64,000 nucleotides of DNA from the NCBI GenBank assembly GCA_022360095.1, contig JAKSDK010001569.1, positions 62,001-126,000 on the forward strand, in the 5' to 3' direction. Numbering within the stretch: the stretch's first letter is position 1; each line of letters begins with the position of its first letter. Positions 49,402-58,700 of the stretch are shown piece by piece. The DNA is from Phycisphaerales bacterium. GTDB taxonomy: Bacteria > Planctomycetota > Phycisphaerae > UBA1845 > UTPLA1. The translations under genes were made by a program, and so were the position numbers. The notes beneath the pieces were generated by a model. It made no database searches. It had not been told where the DNA came from and was given only the letters and a program-made list of their open reading frames with translations.

Positions 49402-51846
49402 TCAGGTTCTGGAGAGTGTCAAAGAGCCCGTGAGTTTCGCACGCGGCACGCGAACGGAGACCACCTTTTCGGCTTTGTCAAACCACCAGACGGCGGCGTT
49501 TTTTGAGAACGCCGGCTTTTCTTTTTTTCGAGAGATCGGTTCACCCGCAAGCGTCACCGTCTTTGGCGCCTTTTGGATCCCTTTAAAGACCAGCAGATAA
49601 GTCACCGGCGCGAAGTCTTCCGTCCCGGATCGGCTCGACGTCTGAAACGTCGTGACGCCCTTCGTGGTCGTGACGTCGTATTCCTCGAACGTAAAGTCGC
49701 CCGAGCGGTAGTCGTAGGACAGACCATCGTCGTTGTAGAACGAGCCTTGGCCCGACCCAGGGAAAACCATCAGAATCAGTTCTTTCAACGGCTTTTCGTC
49801 AACGTGTTGCGCCACTTCGCGCATGGGGATGACAGCGCCGGCTCGGGCGAACATCGGAATGGTCTTCAGCTTTACCGGCACTTCGATGTCTTCCTCACCT
49901 TGACAGGGCGTGGCGTCTTCGAAGTCATACCATTCGCCGGCCGGCAACCGGATCTTTCGAGTTTCCGCGCCTTCATGGACGACCGGTGCGACCAAGAGTT
50001 GACGTCCGAACAGAAACTCATGTTCACATCGGTGAACATTCGGATGATCCGGATAGTCGAGCAGCAACGGCCGAAGCAAGGGCAGTCCGGTCTCGGCCGT
50101 TTCTCGCAATTCGGTGTAGAGATAAGGCATCAGCCGGTATCGCAGTTCGATTGCTCGACGATTGATTCCCAGGTGCTTCTTTCCGAATGCCGTTGGATCT
50201 TGTTCGCGACCGCCTGCCGTATGTGTTCGGCAGAGCGGGTAAAAGATACCGAGTTGCAACCACCGGGTATAAAGCTCAGCAGAGGGGTAGCCGCGAAAGC
50301 CCCCGATGTCCGCCCCGCAAAAGGCGATACCCGAAAGGCTCATGTTCAGGAGCATCGGAATACTCATCCGAAGATGTTCCCAACTGGACAGATTGTCACC
50401 CGTCCAGATGGCGGCGTATCGCTGCACGCCCGAGTAGCCTGCCCTGGTCAGGACGAACGGCCGCACGTTTGGCCGAAGTTTCTGAAGTCCGTCGAACGTG
50501 GCTCGGGCCATTTGCATGCCATAGGCGTTATGCGCCTCGCGATGATCGGTCGGAACGCCGTCGTTGTCGTGGCGCAACGTCAGCGGCACGGTGCCGTGCG
50601 AAAAAGTGAAGTCTGCCGGCTCGTTCATGTCGTTCCAGATCCCGGTGACGCCGTCTTCGAGTAGGCCTTTGTAAAGTGTGCCCCACCACGAGCGTGTCGC
50701 GGGGCGTGTAAAATCGGGAAAGACCGTTTCGCCAGGCCAGACTTTGCCGACATAGTGTTTGCCGCTTCCGTCGTAGCAGAAATGATCGCCGGCGATGCCT
50801 TCGTCATAGATGGAATAGCCCGGTTCAGTCTTAATACCGGGATCAACGATGACCACAGACTTGAAACCTCGCTTGGCCAGGTCCTTCATCAATCGGTCGG
50901 GCTTGGCATACTGCTTGGGATGCCAGGTGAAGCATCGAAAGCCGTCCATGTAATCGATGTCGAGGTAGATGGTGTCGCAGGGGATACGATTTTCACGTAG
51001 TCGCTTGGCAATTCCGCGCACGCGCCGTGCCGATTCGTAGCTCCACCGACACTGCTGATATCCGAGCGACCACCGCGGCGGCAACGGCGTCGCGCCGACG
51101 AGCTTGGCATATCGGCGAACGACGTCCTTCGGTGTCGGGCCGGGGATGAAATAGTAGTTCATCTCTCCGCCCTCGGCGCCAAACGAATAGGTTCTGGTCG
51201 ACGTTTTGCCAAGATCGAACGTCGCCCGATAGGTGTTGTCGAAAAAGAGCCCGTGGGCTCTGCCCTGGTTCAGAACCAGGACAAACGGGTGGGACTGATA
51301 AAGTGGGTCCGTCCAGGGATCGTGTTCCGCGGCATCGTGATTCCAGTTGACGAGCACCGTGCCGCGCTTATCCAGCGGACAGCCGCGTTCTCCCAGGCCG
51401 AAGAAGTGATCGTGGCCGGAGAGTTTTTTCCAGCATCGGACTTCATCGCCGTCCCAGGCCATCCCTTTGTTGGGATCGTCGCCGGCCAGGTACTCACCTT
51501 CCGAATCGTGGAATGAGAGACGACAGGGTTCCCGCTGAATGTGGACGCGCAGGTTTTCGGTAACCAAACAGATCGCGTCGTCATCTTCCTCGACGCGCCA
51601 CGTTTGCGAATCGGACCCGTCCGAGACCAGCGCCCAGGAATGGTCACGACCGAACTGTCCTGAGGGCGCCAAACGGACCCGGATCGTGCCGTGACGTTCC
51701 GGGCTAATCAGGACCTTGGCATCGCCGCTTTCGACGATCAATCCATGTTTTTCGAGACTGTATCCGGTGACGGGGCCGAGGGACTGCCAGCCGTAGGCGG
51801 TGCGAAATTCAGTGCGGTCGATCTGGTGATCCGGCAAAGTGCTCAT
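49402..51846 (-). CDS. GH31 alpha-glucosidase
   Basis: An 814-residue glycoside hydrolase of family 31. The N-terminal beta-sandwich (residues ~1-255) precedes a TIM barrel. GIWNDMNEPADF (near residue 400) holds the nucleophile Asp, and IWTGDNLSSWEHL (near 480) the acid/base Asp. IAFCGADIGGFRGYPSAELYTRWLQLGIFYPLCRTH marks the end of the barrel. C-terminal domains include VPVKLKTIPMFARAGAVIP. It releases alpha-glucose from maltose or maltooligosaccharides. No signal peptide is seen, so it is cytoplasmic and works after import by the neighbouring transporter. A promoter with an operator palindrome over its -10 region lies 75-103 bases upstream. It is the last gene of the glucan locus and is transcribed from its own promoter. 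Confidence 0.93.
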   Translation of the reverse strand: MSTLPDHQIDRTEFRTAYGWQSLGPVTGYSLEKHGLIVESGDAKVLISPERHGTIRVRLAPSGQFGRDHSWALVSDGSDSQTWRVEEDDDAICLVTENLRVHIQREPCRLSFHDSEGEYLAGDDPNKGMAWDGDEVRCWKKLSGHDHFFGLGERGCPLDKRGTVLVNWNHDAAEHDPWTDPLYQSHPFVLVLNQGRAHGLFFDNTYRATFDLGKTSTRTYSFGAEGGEMNYYFIPGPTPKDVVRRYAKLVGATPLPPRWSLGYQQCRWSYESARRVRGIAKRLRENRIPCDTIYLDIDYMDGFRCFTWHPKQYAKPDRLMKDLAKRGFKSVVIVDPGIKTEPGYSIYDEGIAGDHFCYDGSGKHYVGKVWPGETVFPDFTRPATRSWWGTLYKGLLEDGVTGIWNDMNEPADFTFSHGTVPLTLRHDNDGVPTDHREAHNAYGMQMARATFDGLQKLRPNVRPFVLTRAGYSGVQRYAAIWTGDNLSSWEHLRMSIPMLLNMSLSGIAFCGADIGGFRGYPSAELYTRWLQLGIFYPLCRTHTAGGREQDPTAFGKKHLGINRRAIELRYRLMPYLYTELRETAETGLPLLRPLLLDYPDHPNVHRCEHEFLFGRQLLVAPVVHEGAETRKIRLPAGEWYDFEDATPCQGEEDIEVPVKLKTIPMFARAGAVIPMREVAQHVDEKPLKELILMVFPGSGQGSFYNDDGLSYDYRSGDFTFEEYDVTTTKGVTTFQTSSRSGTEDFAPVTYLLVFKGIQKAPKTVTLAGEPISRKKEKPAFSKNAAVWWFDKAEKVVSVRVPRAKLTGSLTLSRT

Positions 51847-51909
51847 CGGTGTCGTCCGTTGTAGTCCTCTCCATTTGCCGCTGCGTGGAGGCCATTCGGG
51901 AAAATTGGG

Positions 51910-51949
51910 CTAGGTAAAACAATTTACTAGATTCCGAGGCAGGGGTCAA
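51910..51949 (-). promoter_or_regulatory. GH31 promoter with LacI-type operator
   Basis: Minus strand: -35 TTGACC (51949-51944), 17-base spacer, -10 TAAATT (51926-51921). The -10 box lies inside an inverted repeat (51910-51931) with CTAG-TAAA and TTTAC-CTAG half-sites, read on the minus strand as CTAGTAAATTGTTTTACC. It matches the site at 60345-60366 closely. Repression by the LacI-type regulator at 59148-60188 is inferred. Confidence 0.65.
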
Positions 51950-51971
51950 TTCAACAGGATCTCAAACCTTT

Positions 51972-52832
51972 CTATCCCTTCACCGCCCCAAGCGTCAGGC
52001 CGCTGACGAACTGTCTCTGAGCCACAAAGAACAGCACGATACAGGGAATCATCGTCACAATGCTCGCGGCCATCAAAAAATGTGCGTCGCGAAAATCGCC
52101 GTACTGATTTTGGAAGGAATTCAAAGCCACAGCCAGCGTCATCTGATCTTCATTTTGCAGGTAAATCAACGGCCCCATGAAATCATTCCAGGTGAAAATG
52201 AACGTAAAGATCGCCGTGATCGCGATCACCGGTTTGCAGATCGGCACCATGATCTGGAGCCAGATTCGCAAATGGCCGCAACCATCGATTCGGGCGGCTT
52301 CGATCAGCGCCTCGGGCACTTGAGAGAAGAATTGACGAAACATGAAAATGAAGAACGGCGCCCCAAAAAACGCAGGCACGACGAGCGGCAGGATCGTATC
52401 AATCCATCCGAACGATCGAAACATGATGAACATCGGGATCATCGTCACTTGCATCGGCAGCATCATCGTCGCGATCATCAGGATGAAGGCGATCCTGCGT
52501 CCTCGGAACCGGAGCCGAGCGAAGGCGTAGCCCACGAGACTGCACGAGAGAACCTGGCCAATGACGACGAGTGTCGTGATGACGACCGTATTGGACAATG
52601 CATCGAGAAAACCGTACCAGGGCCTGCTGCCCATTTTGGCAAGCGCGGCGCCGTAGTTACGCCACTGCGCATCCTCGGGCCACCATCGAAACGTCCCGGC
52701 CGTCGCGGCCGCGCTGGCCTCGGCCGGTGTGGACAGGCTCGTGACGAACATCCACCAAAATGGGAACAGCATAACGAGGCTGCCGATGAGGAGCAGGATC
52801 ACTGTGACCGTGGTAGTGCCTTTGTTTTTCAT
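51972..52832 (-). CDS. Carbohydrate ABC transporter permease, MalG-like
   Basis: A 286-residue inner-membrane permease with six spans. It starts MKNKGTTTVTVILLLIGSLVMLFPFWWMFVTSLS, typical of MalG/CUT1 permeases, and has the EAA loop EALIEAARIDGCGHLRIWLQ for the ATPase contact, then MVPICKPVIAITAIFTFIFTWNDFMGPLIYL. It pairs with the MalF-like half in the upstream fusion protein. The ATG overlaps the TGA of the S23 gene by four bases (ATGA), so it is coupled to that gene; in a normal operon it would follow malF directly. No MalK-like ATPase is in the locus, so a shared ATPase elsewhere is needed. The extended frame upstream runs through the S23 gene in another phase and is not used. Confidence 0.92.
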   Translation of the reverse strand: MKNKGTTTVTVILLLIGSLVMLFPFWWMFVTSLSTPAEASAAATAGTFRWWPEDAQWRNYGAALAKMGSRPWYGFLDALSNTVVITTLVVIGQVLSCSLVGYAFARLRFRGRRIAFILMIATMMLPMQVTMIPMFIMFRSFGWIDTILPLVVPAFFGAPFFIFMFRQFFSQVPEALIEAARIDGCGHLRIWLQIMVPICKPVIAITAIFTFIFTWNDFMGPLIYLQNEDQMTLAVALNSFQNQYGDFRDAHFLMAASIVTMIPCIVLFFVAQRQFVSGLTLGAVKG

Positions 52833-53266
52833 GGTGTCGAGGTGGCCTGTGAGGTTTTGGGGATAGGGGACCGGGGGATAGGGGATGAGGCGGATGGGGA
52901 CTTCGTGCTCTTGGCTTCGAGGGAACGAATCATCGCGCGAAGCATGCGTTCGATTCGTGCGATATTGTCGAAAACCGGTTCGCATTCGGCGCTCGGTGCA
53001 TAGCCAAGTTCGCTGGCGAGTAAGAGCTGTGTGTCAAGTTCAGCAAGAGAGCCGTTTGAGATCCATAGAAATCGGATATAGTCTCGCGTTGCTCCTCGAT
53101 TGTAACCTTCTGCAATGTTGGATGGGACTGATACGGCACAACGTCGAGTTTGCGCGATCAACCCAAATCGCTCATCCGCCGGAAAACGACTTGAGAGTCT
53201 GTAAATGTCCTTGCATAACTCGAATGCTTTTTGCCAGACGTCGAGTTCTTTGTGAGATTTCAGCAC
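52829..53266 (-). CDS. Four-helix-bundle protein (S23/23S rRNA intervening-sequence type)
   Basis: A 145-residue protein. Residues 1-118 are the S23 family: MLKSHKELDVWQKAFELCKDIY, FPADERFGLIAQTRRCAVSVPSNIAEGYNRG, RDYIRFLWISNGSLAELDTQLLLASELGY, all hallmarks. Family members form pentameric four-helix bundles and are homologous to Avd of diversity-generating retroelements; they occur inside 23S rRNA intervening sequences or as free genes, with no proven function. The last ~27 residues (KSPSASSPIPRSPIPKTSQA) are low complexity, encoded by the G-rich repeat on the plus strand. GTG start, AGGAGA five bases upstream. The gene interrupts a sugar ABC operon and is framed by inverted repeats. Confidence 0.88.
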   Translation of the reverse strand: MLKSHKELDVWQKAFELCKDIYRLSSRFPADERFGLIAQTRRCAVSVPSNIAEGYNRGATRDYIRFLWISNGSLAELDTQLLLASELGYAPSAECEPVFDNIARIERMLRAMIRSLEAKSTKSPSASSPIPRSPIPKTSQATSTP

Positions 53267-53337
53267 CGTTGTCTCCTAATTTGTCGTGCCGTGTGTTTCA
53301 GAAACCTAAATCCCTGATCCCCAATCCCCAGGTCCCC
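52866..53337. mobile_element. Inverted-repeat-bracketed S23 cassette
   Basis: The left end (52866-52890, GGGGACCGGGGGATAGGGG and six more bases) and the right end (53313-53337) are inverted repeats of 25 bp, identical at 22 positions. They enclose almost all of the S23 gene and its ribosome site, 472 bp in all. The G-runs could also form quadruplexes, on opposite strands at the two ends. No transposase is inside. It could be a non-autonomous insertion; target duplications were not clear. Mobility is inference. Confidence 0.5.
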
Positions 53338-53346
53338 CTCTCTTCC

Positions 53347-55719
53347 TTACTTCAATCCCTCGTAATACACGAATCTCTTACTGCTCCACATTAAGAACAA
53401 CGTCAGTGCCAACACGATCAACAGCAGCATCCACGCCATGGCCGATGCATAGCCCATCTCATGAAAGTCAAAGGCCAGGTTGTAGAGGCGAACCACATAG
53501 AAGCGCGTGGCGTCGCCGGGGCCGCCGCCGGTCATGACGTGGGCCTGTGTGAAAACTTGAAACGAAGTGATGACCGCGATGATGACGTTGAAGAAAATGA
53601 CGGGGCTGAGCATCGGGAGCGTCACGTTGGCAAAACGCCGCCATCCCGTGGCGCCGTCGATTTCCGCCGCTTCGTACATGTCCTTCGGGATGCCCTTCAG
53701 TCCGGCCAGATAGATCATCATCGTGCCGCCGATCGCCCAGAGATTGATGATCGCAAACGCGGGCACGCCCCAGTCGTCGGCGTTTTTCTCAAACCATGCA
53801 GGCGATTCCAGACCGAAAGGCAGAATCGGGTCGACAAGCGTTTTGATCAGGCCGTGTTCGTGATGAAAAACCCATTTCCACATCACGGCCATGCCCACGC
53901 CGGCCAGAACGCTGGGCAAATACCAGATCGCTCGATGGACACCGATGGTTCTGGATTCACGATTCAGTAGCATTGCGGCGAAGAGCGCTGCAAGCTGACT
54001 GGTCGGCACCGCCAGCATCGCATACAAGGCAGTGACCTTAAGCGATTGTCGGAACGTTTCGTCGACAGCCCAGAGCGCACGGTAATTCTCGAGACCGACC
54101 CATTCGGCGTGGCCGAGCGTGGTCAATCCGTTCCATTTTGTGAATGCCAGCAACAGCGAGAGGACAATCGGAAACGCCGTAAAGACGAGAAAGCCGATCA
54201 CCCAGGGGCTGATCATCAAGCTGCCGGCGATTTCCTCCTGCAGCAGCAGCCCCCTTGGTCGTGAACGCCACCAGCGCCAGAGCGCCAACACGAAAAGCGC
54301 GATCAACGGTGTGACGACGAACCAGGTGACCGTCGCCCATGGCATCGGTTCTTGATCGCGTTCATGCTTTCGATTCTCAAGCCATTCCCGTTCCACCCGG
54401 TCCAGGTTCTCGCCGACAGGCTTGCCCTGCTTGAAGATGTCTTCGAGTCGAACCCGAAGTTGATGCAGGTACTTCGGGTCCGGTGGCCAGTCGATGGGTT
54501 GCGCGTGCTCGGCCGCGTCAAGAAAAACGCGATAGTTTCGAGGTTTTCGAGTGGAGTCGGAAAACGTCGGTCCTTCGGCAACGCTCTTCAAAACGGGAAT
54601 GGCGAGGCCGGCCTCACACATTAACGACTGGCTGTGTTTGCTGTTGAGATGTTTGATAAAACGCCAGGCTTCCTCCTTTTTGTGACTGTCTCTGGCGATG
54701 GCCCAGCCCACGGTGAAGACACCGTTGCGCGGTGGGTAACCTTCCGCGTGCGGTAGGGGGGCGAAGTCCCAGTCGAAGTCCTTGATCAAGCGATAGGTTG
54801 GAACCTTCCACCGACCAAATGGGCCGGCCATGCCGACGTTTCCCGCCAGAAACGGTTCCTGCCCGGTTTCGAGCTGGGTTTTTGCCGATACGAGCGTGCG
54901 CGCTTCGTCGTGAAACCAACTGCGCAGTTTCTTCATCACGGCTCTGAGTTCCGCGTCCCTGAATTTGAATTCTTCCCAGCCCGATGTGGCGAAGTCGTGT
55001 CCGTGGTTCCATAGGTACAACCGTACCATCGCTTCCCATGTGGCGAAATCCGCGCCATAGCAGTTCGGCAATCTGCCGATGGCTCGTGCGGCCGTGATGA
55101 ATTCATCCCACGTCCAGCCCTTCGGCGACGGCTCGGGCACGCCGGCGCGCCGGAAGAGGTCCTTGTTGTAATAGAAGCCGACGGTGGTGAAGTCTTTAGG
55201 CAGCCCGATCAATGTTCCGTTGCCGATACGTCGAGTCTCGGCATCGTAACGGAAACATCTCAGGACCGAGGGAAAGAAGTCATTCAGGTTGATGGTCGAG
55301 ATACACGCTGCGTTGTCTTGGGCGATGAACGCTTCCATGTCCGCAAGAAGGTTTTTCGACGCCAGGTCCGCAACTTTCTCAAAACCAAGATAGAACACGT
55401 CCGGAGGGTCTCCGGCGGCAAACATGGTCTGGAGTTTCGTGTTGACGGCCGCAGCCTGTCCGAGGTTGATACGCAAGATCCGGATGTCCTGGTTTTCGGG
55501 ACGCCGCTCGAAATCTTCGACAAGGTCCGCGACAATCTTGTCCTCATTTTTTTCACCCCAATGCAGGACGGTTAATTGGACCTGATCCTGGTCGAGTTGC
55601 TGCTGGCGAAACGGGCGCGATCCGACCCAGCAAAAGGAAAACGCCAACAAGGACGCGGTGAGCACTCCGACGATCCAGCGGAACGCACGTCCGATTCGAC
55701 TCAGGATTCCTCGCTTCAT
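53347..55719 (-). CDS. Fused sugar-binding protein and MalF-like ABC permease
   Basis: A 790-residue fusion. A first membrane span (about 14-33, WIVGVLTASLLAFSFCWVG) anchors residues ~40-440, which form an extracellular solute-binding domain of the sugar class: LTVLHWGEKNEDKIVADLVEDFERR, DPPDVFYLGFEKVADLASKNLL, LIGLPKDFTTVGFYYNKDLF, FTVGWAIARDSHKKEEAWRFIKHL. After a second span (about 458-477) six permease spans follow with ISPWVIGFLVFTAFPIVLSLLLAFTKW and EAA-loop DMYEAAEIDGATGWRRFANV. It is thus MalE and MalF in one chain, so each transporter carries its own receptor tethered at the membrane. Such fusions are seen in planctomycetes. It lies 80 bases upstream of the S23 gene and 53 bases after the GH13 gene, all minus strand. 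Confidence 0.88.
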   Translation of the reverse strand: MKRGILSRIGRAFRWIVGVLTASLLAFSFCWVGSRPFRQQQLDQDQVQLTVLHWGEKNEDKIVADLVEDFERRPENQDIRILRINLGQAAAVNTKLQTMFAAGDPPDVFYLGFEKVADLASKNLLADMEAFIAQDNAACISTINLNDFFPSVLRCFRYDAETRRIGNGTLIGLPKDFTTVGFYYNKDLFRRAGVPEPSPKGWTWDEFITAARAIGRLPNCYGADFATWEAMVRLYLWNHGHDFATSGWEEFKFRDAELRAVMKKLRSWFHDEARTLVSAKTQLETGQEPFLAGNVGMAGPFGRWKVPTYRLIKDFDWDFAPLPHAEGYPPRNGVFTVGWAIARDSHKKEEAWRFIKHLNSKHSQSLMCEAGLAIPVLKSVAEGPTFSDSTRKPRNYRVFLDAAEHAQPIDWPPDPKYLHQLRVRLEDIFKQGKPVGENLDRVEREWLENRKHERDQEPMPWATVTWFVVTPLIALFVLALWRWWRSRPRGLLLQEEIAGSLMISPWVIGFLVFTAFPIVLSLLLAFTKWNGLTTLGHAEWVGLENYRALWAVDETFRQSLKVTALYAMLAVPTSQLAALFAAMLLNRESRTIGVHRAIWYLPSVLAGVGMAVMWKWVFHHEHGLIKTLVDPILPFGLESPAWFEKNADDWGVPAFAIINLWAIGGTMMIYLAGLKGIPKDMYEAAEIDGATGWRRFANVTLPMLSPVIFFNVIIAVITSFQVFTQAHVMTGGGPGDATRFYVVRLYNLAFDFHEMGYASAMAWMLLLIVLALTLFLMWSSKRFVYYEGLK

Positions 55720-55772
55720 TGGATTTGACTGCTTGGAACTGTCTTATTGGATCGAAAAGCCCCGGACCGATC

Positions 55773-58700
55773 CTACCTTAACACGAATACGCCACCACTC
55801 CGCGGCAACAGCATCCCGCCTTGCAGACGCCCATCAACGACCTTGTATTTCGAGCGATGAGATTGCAGAGTCCGAATGACCGGTCGCGCCTTCGGAGCGC
55901 TGTCTGACGCCGGAATAAGCTTGCACGCCCTAGGGTCATCCAGGCGCAGGATGACTGAGTCGTTGGGCCATGACACGGGGACGTTGAGACGACGTGTCTT
56001 GTCGCTATTGTTCAGCACGACCACGATGTGCTCACGAACCGAGTCCACGCCATGCAGTGTTCGTGAAAATGCGAAAACCCCCAAACGATCATCGGTCAGC
56101 AATGTGTCAAATGAGCCTAGCTGCAGGGCTGGATAGGTATTGCGGATTGCGATCATGCGACGATGATGATCGAGCACATCGACCTCAATGCTCTCATCCG
56201 GATCATCGTACGGCATCAGGTCTTCCCACAACATCGGTTTTCGGCACGACGGATCGTCTGCACCGTACATGCCCACCTCGTCACCGTAGTAAACCATCGG
56301 GGCGCCGGGGAAGGTCATCTGGAACGTCACCATCAGCTTGAGTTTTTGATAGCAGTCGGGCGTCGGCTTGCCGGGGTCATAATTCGGACCGTTGTCCTGA
56401 AGCCGGTTGGCCTTGTCGTATTCCAGATCCGGATTCATGAACATGGATGCAGGTCGATCGGTATCGTGGCTGGCGAATAGATTCTGCAGGACATGGTTCA
56501 CCTGAGGCAGGTACCAGCCTAACATCTCCGCCAGCTCGCTCTTAAATACGCTGGGCTTGGCGGCCTTCTTCTGATTCACGAAAAATCGCTGACAGCGTTC
56601 GGCGAACGGATAGTTCATGACGGCGTCAAACGTGTTGCCGTCGAGCCATTCCCGAGATTCCTGCCACAGCTCGCCGACGATATACGCGTCCGGGTTGATC
56701 GACTTTACGAGCTTGCGCCAGTCTTTCCAGAAATTGGCGTTGATATCACCCGCAACATCCAAACGCCATCCGTCGATCCCGTCGGACGGATCACCGTCCC
56801 CGTTCGGGTCCATCCAACGTCGGGTCACCGCAAAGAGATGTTCGCGCACGGGCTCGCAAAGCCCCAGAGCTTCGTCGTGTTTCAATCGCGGCAGCGCGCC
56901 GTTGTCGCGATCCCAGGCGTTGAAGTGAAAAGGCAAACCTTCGTCCGTTTTTTCCCAGCTTGTGATCTCGAACCAGTTGACATACGGCGAGTCCTTTCCT
57001 CGCCGGATGACGTCTTGAAAGGCCCAAAAGCCTCGCCCCACGTGATTGAATACGCCGTCCAAGACGACTCGAAAGCCAAGGCGATGCGCCTCGTTCAGGA
57101 ATTCAAGGAAAACCTTGTCGCTCTCCGACCATTGCCAGGTTGTCGGGTCGGTCGTTTCGCCCTTTAACTTCTTGAGGCTGTCCTTGACTCCGAAATAATC
57201 ATCGATGTGTCGATAGTCGGACGCGTCATATTTGTGCAGCGATTCGGCCTGAAAGACCGGGTTCAAGTAGATTGCCGTCACGCCCAGACCGCGCAGGTAG
57301 GGAAGCTTATCAATCAAGCCCTGGAAGTCACCACCATAACGACGATCGTATATATAGTGGTAAAAGGAATCTCCGTCTTCCCTGAAATCCTGTGGAGATG
57401 CTTTTCCGGCATGGGGCCCCGGTTGATAAGGCTTGTACCATTCGTGTGTCCAGGGGACCGTCCGCGGCGGGTCATTGTTGGGATCACCGTTGCGAAATCG
57501 CTCGGGAAATATCTGGTACCATACGGCTCTTTTTGCCCAGTCGGGTGTTTCGAACGACATTTGAATGCGCTGCCTTATCGGTGAGACCTGCCCGTCGCGC
57601 CGGGCGCCCTCTGCGTCAAAAATTAGCGAAGACGTACCGTCGAGGAAGAGAAACCAATAGTCAAGCGAGCGAGTGCGCGTACGATATTGTGTGGCCCAAT
57701 AGTCGAAACCGTGGCGCGTCGACACGCGCCGCATGGGGATCTTCTTTTTCCCTTGACTGGTTAGCAATTGAACGCCTTCGACGTCGTCGGCCAAAGTGCG
57801 AACCGTCAGGCGGACCGTGTCTCCGGCGATGGCGGAGAAGAACAGAGCGCGAGTCTCGTCGTGGTCGATTGCTTCGGCTTTGATATCGTTCGGCTTGGCC
57901 GGGCCCAATTCCGCGGCATCAGGACCGATCAAGAGACCGCTGTTGAAGCCGCCTGCGCCGTCGGGTCGGCGATAGCGGCGATCAGCGGCACGGTCTTCGA
58001 GGTAAATACTGCCGTTCACCAGAAACTTGTAATGATGAACGCCGTCGGGCAGGGTGACCAGCGTCCGAAAGTGGCCCGGTTCAAGCCGCGGCATCCGTGT
58101 TCGACCCGCTTGCCATCCGTTAAAGCTGCCGACGAGATCAACGTGCTCGACGACCAGATTCCTGGGGAGCCTTGGATCATCTCTGATGTCCAGGTCGAAT
58201 TGGTGCCAACCCCGGTCCGTCAGGTGAATGTTCTGTGACGCGGCATCATATTGAACAAGGTATCGCCGCCCGGCTTCGACGGAATGTCGGTGTGCCTTCG
58301 ATAGGGGATCGAGGTCGTGACCACTCACGAAAAATGTTTGCTCGCCGCGTCGAGTCGGTTCATACACCGTCCACCAGGTTGAGCCGTCTAATCGATACAT
58401 CGGTTGGCCGAGGTCTGAAGGCTTCCGCTGTGTATGAAGCTCATAGCCCTCGCCGAGCTTCGTCGTGATCGTTGTTCGATCTTCGAAGTCGTCGTCTTCG
58501 ACGACCAACGTCACCTTGAATCGGCCCGGCTTTCGAATCTTCAAGTGGTCGCCCTTTGGCCTTCGATCCAAATCCCAGTCCGTGACGGCAAGATCCGGTG
58601 ATTCGATGTGCCAGGTATAGGATTGGATCGGATGCCCGGGGCGCGCAAGGCTAAACGAGTGATCCAATTGCACCTGATGTCGCGTGATGGGCCGAATCCT

